Source: Anaeromyces robustus (lineage: Eukaryota; Neocallimastigomycota; Neocallimastigomycetes; Neocallimastigales; Neocallimastigaceae). From it: DNA of 22,500 bases. The DNA lies in contig MCFG01000391.1 in assembly GCA_002104895.1 (NCBI GenBank), positions 27,501-50,000 on the forward strand, given 5' to 3'. A program made the position numbers and the translations under genes. Positions 17,276-22,500 of the stretch are shown in pieces (position 1 is the stretch's first letter; each line of letters begins with the position of its first letter). The notes beneath the pieces were generated by a model that saw nothing but the letters and a program-made list of their open reading frames with translations, made no database searches and was not told the origin of the DNA.

Positions 17276-18115
17276 ATGGATAATTTACCACCACCAAAAT
17301 ATGAACATATAATGAATATGTTTAATGATAATAATAGTAATAATAATAATGTAAAAATTTTAACACCTCAGAGAGTATATGAAATCCCAAGAAATAATTT
17401 TATTACAGTAAAAGATTCTATATTTGGAGAAGCTTTTATTAAAAATAATCTTGATGAGTTCAAATGGTCACAGGAAGATGAAAAAATTCAAGAATTTATT
17501 ATAAATTTTCTAGAATCTAAAGGAAATATTATGCCTACTAATTTTTCAAATGATTTTATTAAAAATTATAATAAATTTGAAACTGCATTAGAAAAAACAG
17601 GTTTATATAAATATTTTGAAAATTCAAGTTTTGGAAATCATTGGACGGTAGTTAAAAATTTAAAATCATATTATAATGATGTACTTTGTAATGAAGAATT
17701 ATGTAATAAAACATGTTCTTTATATTTTCGTGCATTTAATGAAGCATTAAAATCTAATATTTATGAAGGTGATTTTGAAATAACAAGTAGAGGAAAAATT
17801 GCTTTAAATGGTAAAGATATAACAAGAAGAATTATTAGTGAAAATGAGGAAGAAGCTGTTGATAGTAATAATATTTTAATTAATTTCTGTTTATATTGTG
17901 ATATTGATACTTATTGGAATAAAATTTTGGAAGGAATAAAAAATATGTTATTTTTAAATAGCAGTAGCATTTATAATAATGTTAATTTATTAGAAAAAGA
18001 AAAAGTTTGTCATTTAAAGGATAGTAAATGTTGTTATCAATCCACTTTTCATAGACATATTAAATTTAATTTAGTTCCATATATTAATTATTTAATGTCT
18101 AATTTAGATATATAA
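17276..18115 (+). CDS. Hypothetical protein, Cys/His-rich, single exon
   Basis: The 279-residue frame has an ATG in good context (AAAATGG) and no introns. I do not recognise the family. There is no signal peptide or membrane segment. The N-terminus has a Pro-rich start (LPPPKY) and a short Asn run (about 19-25). The middle (60-130) is mixed helical and soluble-looking. The second half has three cysteine groups: C138/C143/C147, C205/C208 and C245/C252/C253, with H246, H259 and H261 near the last, so metal binding is possible but unproven. Codon use is varied and charged residues are normal, supporting a real gene rather than random AT-rich ORF. Its promoter side and its last 13 codons plus 3' flank are each tandemly duplicated. 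It lies divergent from the BCAS3-like gene, about 3.6 kb away. Confidence 0.8.
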   Translation: MDNLPPPKYEHIMNMFNDNNSNNNNVKILTPQRVYEIPRNNFITVKDSIFGEAFIKNNLDEFKWSQEDEKIQEFIINFLESKGNIMPTNFSNDFIKNYNKFETALEKTGLYKYFENSSFGNHWTVVKNLKSYYNDVLCNEELCNKTCSLYFRAFNEALKSNIYEGDFEITSRGKIALNGKDITRRIISENEEEAVDSNNILINFCLYCDIDTYWNKILEGIKNMLFLNSSSIYNNVNLLEKEKVCHLKDSKCCYQSTFHRHIKFNLVPYINYLMSNLDI

Positions 18116-18370
18116 AAAAAAGGAATACTTTTTATATGTTTATAATCTTATACATTTGATTTTAAAAATATTTGTAATATTATATATATATATGGAATAA
18201 AAACAAAATTCCATTTATTAATTATTATATATAATTTAGATATATAAAAAGAAGGATACTTTTTATATATATTTATGATATTATACATTTAATTTTTAAA
18301 ATATTCGTAATATTATATTATATTTTGTTTTAAAAAAAGTAAATGTATATATAAATGGAATAAAAACTAA
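18077..18370. repeat. Tandem duplication of the orphan gene's 3' end
   Basis: Unit 1 starts at 18077 (CCATATATTAATTATT) and covers the last 13 codons, the stop and about 95 nt of 3' flank. Unit 2 starts 134 nt later at 18211 (CCATTTATTAATTATT) and repeats the same order: AATTTAGATATATAAAAA, ACTTTTTATAT, TTATACATTT, TTCGTAATATTATA, and ATGGAATAAAAAC. Unit 2 preserves the codons for NLDI and the stop but is not joined to any reading frame. The copies have diverged by scattered substitutions and an insertion of about 25 nt in unit 2. Confidence 0.8.
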
Positions 18371-18480
18371 ATAAAGAATAATATTTAAAAATGTAATATA
18401 TTATATTTTTATTTCTTTTTTTAATAATAATATTGAATATTTAAAAATAAAAAAGAATAATGAATTGAAATTAAAAGAAA

Positions 18481-18537
18481 AATAAAATAAAATAAAATAA
18501 AATAAAATAAAATAAAATAAAATAAAATAAAATAAAA

Positions 18538-18580
<43 letters not shown>

Positions 18581-18590
18581 TTATAATAAT
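18481..18590. repeat. Compound microsatellite: 5-mer to 4-mer to 3-mer
   Basis: The tract starts as about 12 units of TAAAA (18481-18540), changes to about seven units of TAAA (to about 18567), then to TAA units (to about 18590). A 22-nt poly(A) follows near 18608-18630. Confidence 0.9.
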
Positions 18591-19377
18591 AAAAAAACTG
18601 TAAAACCAAAAAAAAAAAAAAAAAAAAAAATAAAATAAAATAATTATTGTGTATTTAAAATTAATTCATACAGTTTTTTTTTTTCTAGCCAAATATATCA
18701 TTTAAATAAACTTATAATGAAACTTTTTTATATCAAATAATATAAAAAAAAGTATTAATGAATAATGATAAAAATGTTTTTAATAATAGCAAATATTCTT
18801 TATTAAAATAATAAATCTATTATAATGCATTTTAATTACAATATTATATATAATATTTACAGCTTTTACTTTTGTCTTCCAAGTCTTCTATGTATTATTC
18901 CATTTAATTAGATATTTTTTAATTTATTTTACAAAATTAATTATTTTACTTACAATTAATATTAATATAAGAATTTTTTTTAAAAAATTTTTATATAAAA
19001 TAAATTCCATATATTTAAAATATACAACAATATAATATAAAAGTATATTATTTTTAAATATATCGAGTATATTAAATATAAAAAAAAAGTAATCAAAGTT
19101 TTAAAAATTATAATTAAAATGTTTTCAATATTTATAGATATATATAGAATATTTCATTTCATTAATAATTTATTTAATTACTTAATATGCATTAAATTCA
19201 TAATGGGCTAAAATACTATTATATTATATAGGTCAAAGTACTCAATTATTACTATAGAAAATACTAATATAAATGAATGTATTAAAAATCAAAATTTAAA
19301 AAAAAAAAAAAAAAATGAAAAAGTGATCCCTAAACCAATAATTTTATTATTTACTACTAAAAATAATGTATTACTTT

Positions 19378-19403
19378 GTAAAAATTTATAATATTTAATA
19401 AAA

Positions 19404-19440
<37 letters not shown>

Positions 19441-19468
19441 TTTTTTATTAAATATTATAAATTTTTAC
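19378..19468. repeat. Perfect 29-bp inverted repeat with (AAT)11 loop
   Basis: The arm at 19378-19406 (beginning GTAAAAATTTATAATATT) is the exact reverse complement of 19440-19468 (ending ATTATAAATTTTTAC). The 33-nt spacer is eleven AAT units. Complementarity ends abruptly outside the arms. This could be a folded non-autonomous element or an expanded-repeat palindrome; no target-site duplication was identified. Confidence 0.85.
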
Positions 19469-19625
19469 TAAATTATTAATAATATATAATGATAGATAAT
19501 GTAAAATATACTAAAGTGTTTTAAACTGTTGTTATAAACAAAAAATAATATAATTTTAATACTTTTTTTTAATTTTAAAATTATTGTTACATCATAATTT
19601 GTTTATATTGCTTTTACTATAAAAT

Positions 19626-19698
19626 AATAAATAAGTAAATAAATAAATAAGTAATAAATAAATAAATAAGTAAATAAGTAAATAAATAAATAAGTAAA
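19626..19698. repeat. Interspersed AAAT/AAGT tetranucleotide tract
   Basis: TAAA units are interrupted at intervals by TAAG units across about 70 nt. It looks like an ordinary microsatellite with interruptions that limit slippage. Confidence 0.7.
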
Positions 19699-19988
19699 TG
19701 ATAAATATATATATTTTTATTTTTATATTTACAATTTAATAATATATTATATATATATTAATAAATATATACATATACATATTTATTATATATTTATTCT
19801 ATATTAATGGAAATATTAATATAATAAATATAAAGTTTTTTAACATTTTTGTTTAATATATTGTGTAACATTTTTTTTCAATAATAAATTAATTATTGGA
19901 ATCTTTAGCCAAACTATTGGCTTAAATATATAACGTATTAAATATTATATTAAAACTTTTTATTAAAGAATTACGAAATATAAAAAAC

Positions 19989-20021
<33 letters not shown>

Positions 20022-20340
20022 TTATAACATATAATATAATATAATAAATATAATATAATAAATATAATATAATATAATAAAATATTAATAATATTTATAA
20101 AAAAAAAAAAAGAATTATAATTTTAATTTTAATTTATAAAGAATAAAAGAATTTTATTTATTTTTTTATTTTTTTTTTTAAAAACAAAAACAAAACCAGA
20201 CAAATATAAATAATATAAAAATATATATGATATATATGATATATTATGATTATTTTTTTTATAAAGAATAATTATATAATAATATTCAAAATAATAAAAA
20301 TAAAATGAAAATGATAAAAAGAATTGTTAAAAAAATACAT

Positions 20341-20476
20341 TTTATAAACAAAACAATCTTTGTAAAGAATAATTATATTAGTTATAATAAAAATAATAAC
20401 GTCAATTAAATAAATTTAAAATAATAATTATATTGAAGAAAAATAAAGAAATACGTTTATAAACAAAACAATCTTT
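20341..20476. repeat. 21-nt direct repeat upstream of ABC transporter
   Basis: The sequence beginning TTTATAAACAAAACAATCTT occurs exactly at 20341-20361 and again at 20456-20476, 115 nt apart. The second copy ends about 180 nt before the transporter ATG. The repeat contains C and is more complex than the background. It may be a promoter element or the remains of a tandem duplication; a related AAAGAATAATTATAT motif also occurs twice (near 20263 and 20364). Confidence 0.6.
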
Positions 20477-20656
20477 CAAATTAAGAAAAAAATAAAATTA
20501 TCATATATATAATATAATAATATATAATATAATATAGCTTAATATAATATAATATATTATATATTTTTAAATAAATAAAATTAATACTTATTTTATACCA
20601 ATCGTAAATCTTTCTCAACATCATAACAGACATATATATTAAAAAAAATATTTGTA

Positions 20657-22500
20657 ATGCTTTTTGGTGTTAATGACCCAAACCTTTTTAGATATGCTTC
20701 AAAAGCTGACATTTTAAAACGTCGTATAGCATGTGGACTTGCTATACTACTGAGTTTCATTGTACCTTTAATGTATGTATAATATTATATATATATATAA
20801 TATTGTAATATAAATATATATATAATAAAATAATATATAATACATAAGATAATATGTAATAAATTTTAAATAGTTAAATATGATAATTTAATGGTTTTAT
20901 ATCATTATATATATGTAAACAAAAAAAATTCTTAAAATATTATACTCTTTTAAAATCAAATTATTATAAATTATAATTTATTTAAATGAAATTATTATTA
21001 GAATAACATTTAACATTTATTATATTTTAATAAAACCTTTTGTATTTTCAATATTTTAATTTATTTGATATTAAACGTATATTATTTTTGAATAGGGTTT
21101 ATATCATAGGCCGGTCATTTGATTATTATTCCTCATATATTTTTTACCATCAAATGAAAAATATTACCAAAATAAATAATGATACCATATTAAAAGATTT
21201 TGCAGATTATAAATTTAAATTCAATGATACTACTTATTTTGGAAAAAAATATCCAGCTATTAATATTAATAGTACTATAGATGCTATTAATAAATCAAGA
21301 TATTCCGATTTTAAATTTATTGATAATCATGAATTTTTGACTATTGATACTATTTCCAATAAATTTAAGATATTCTTTATTATATTAAGTGTATTCACTG
21401 CAATATCTTTAATTATTTCTTTTACTTCTATTTATTTATTAAATTGTACTGCTACGAATGAAATTATTAAAATTCGTTCTTTTCTTTACAAATATGTATT
21501 GTCTGAAAGTATTAAATGGCATGAAAATGAAAAAAATCTAAAAAAATTCACTTCAAATTATAATACTAAATTAATTGCCATTGAAGAGGGAATTGGACCT
21601 AATTATGGATTAATGTTTTTCTTTCGGTATACCTCCATCTTATGTTCCTTTATTCCACTTTTTATTGGATTTAAATTTTCAATTTTTTTAGCTTTATCTC
21701 TTTTTTTATGTTCATTTTTCAATATAATATTTAAAGAAGGTCAAAATAAATACATGAGAAATGAAATAAAAGATTATGAAAATACAAATAAATATACTAA
21801 AAACGCATTTTCTCTAATGAAGACAACAAAATCTTATGGTAATGAAGAGAAAGTATATGAAGAATTTAGTAATACATTTATTGATAGTAAATTCTACGAT
21901 TTCACAAGAACACAATTTTATGGTGTATTTAATGGATTATCTGTAATTTCAACTTGTATCTTTTATATTACTGCAATTGTTTTAGGATCAAAATACATAA
22001 ATAATTATTCATTAACATGTGGTGAAGTTATTCAAATTATATTATTTGCAGCTTCCTATTATTATTCCACTATATTTAATGAAAGATGTAATATTTTGAT
22101 TAAGCAAGCATGTACTGAGATTAAAGAAATAGTTAATGTTATTGAAACATATAGATTAAAAGAAAGGAACAAATCCGATGAAACATTTACAGAAATTCAA
22201 TATGGCGAAATTGAATTCAATAATGTTCATTTTACCTATCCTTATGGTCCAAGAAATGAAGCATTAAAAGGTGTTACTTTCCATTGTTCACCAGGTCAAA
22301 CTATAGCAATTGTTGGAAATTTATATTCGGGTAAATCAACTTTATTCCGTCTATTAAGAAAACAATATACTTATGACGATGATAATATAACAATTGACGG
22401 TATTCCTATTTTGAAGTGTAATTATTCAGACAATCAAATTGGTCTTATTACTCAAGAACCTATTCTTTTTGAAGGAATTTCAATTGCAGAAAATATTTCT
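20657..22500 (+). CDS. ABCB-type ABC transporter, N-terminal part (runs off window)
   Basis: Exon 1 is 20657-20772 and exon 2 runs from 21096 to the window edge. The 323-nt intron is GTATGT...AATAG and splits an ATG codon. The 507 visible residues include TM1 (about 22-42), an outside loop of about 85 residues with five N-x-S/T sequons, then TM2 (128-152), TM3/4 (211-252), TM5 (315-340) and TM6 (347-367). The nucleotide-binding domain starts near 411 (IEFNNVHFTYPYG), with Walker A GNLYSGKST (446-454) and the Q-loop Gln at 492 (QEPILF). The signature LSGGQ motif, Walker B and any second half lie beyond the edge. Family knowledge points to an ATP-driven exporter of the P-glycoprotein type, full or half size, substrate unknown. 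An in-frame TAA 33 nt upstream supports the chosen ATG. Confidence 0.92.

Larger units (their letters stand above)
18371..20656. other. AT-rich intergenic region
   Basis: About 2.3 kb of A/T runs and microsatellites between the orphan gene and the ABC transporter. The repeats are listed separately. A frame at 18826-19033 is open for about 69 codons but lacks ATG. A small hairpin (AGCCAA...TTGGCT) lies near 19910. The final 400 nt probably carry the transporter promoter; a 21-nt direct repeat there is listed separately. Confidence 0.7.

Noticed and set aside
18421-18609. Minus-strand frame of 62 residues, repetitive Tyr/Phe/Leu
   Set aside because: It is the translation of the compound AAAAT/AAAT/AAT microsatellite.
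18826-19033. Plus-strand open frame of about 69 codons with a hydrophobic, membrane-like peptide
   Set aside because: It has no ATG and no acceptor feeding it convincingly, and its composition is that expected of random AT-rich DNA.

Overview
The window is extremely AT-rich eukaryotic nuclear DNA. It has long A, T and AT-microsatellite intergenic stretches and genes with many short GT-AG introns. Proteins carry Asn/Ser homopolymer runs, and there is a relic of ankyrin repeats of the 'KYxIEHG-I-N-I' style. Together these fit best an anaerobic gut fungus (Neocallimastigomycota). A dictyostelid amoeba, which is also AT- and Asn-rich, is the main alternative; the 2-4 kb intergenic gaps and the 12-intron gene argue against it. 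I saw no tRNA, rRNA, CRISPR array, intact transposon or viral gene.

Layout. 1-3795: gene-free, opening with a 10-bp tandem repeat. 3796-5397 (+): three-exon gene joining an N-terminal J-domain (DnaJ) to about eight membrane segments that resemble the TMEM185 family. 5398-7155: convergent intergenic region with one short coding-like patch. 7156-13714 (-): thirteen-exon gene that assembles into a 1588-residue homologue of BCAS3 (WD40/beta-propeller, autophagy-linked), inflated by Asn/Ser-rich insertions. 13715-17275: gene-free apart from microsatellites and a decayed ankyrin-repeat fragment near 16.4-16.65 kb. 17276-18115 (+): single-exon orphan of 279 residues, Cys/His-rich in its second half, with tandem duplications on both flanks. 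18116-20656: gene-free, with a compound microsatellite and a perfect 29-bp inverted repeat. 20657-22500 (+): start of an ABCB-type ABC transporter that runs off the window edge.

The exon structures were joined by hand from reading frame, GT-AG boundaries and family similarity. All junctions keep the frame and no internal stop remains in the three spliced genes. The genes do not form an obvious pathway or cluster; J-domain chaperone, autophagy factor and transporter are housekeeping-type neighbours. The most unusual items are the J-domain/TMEM185-like fusion, the duplicated flanks of the orphan gene, the ankyrin relic, and the frequent AAG 3' splice sites.
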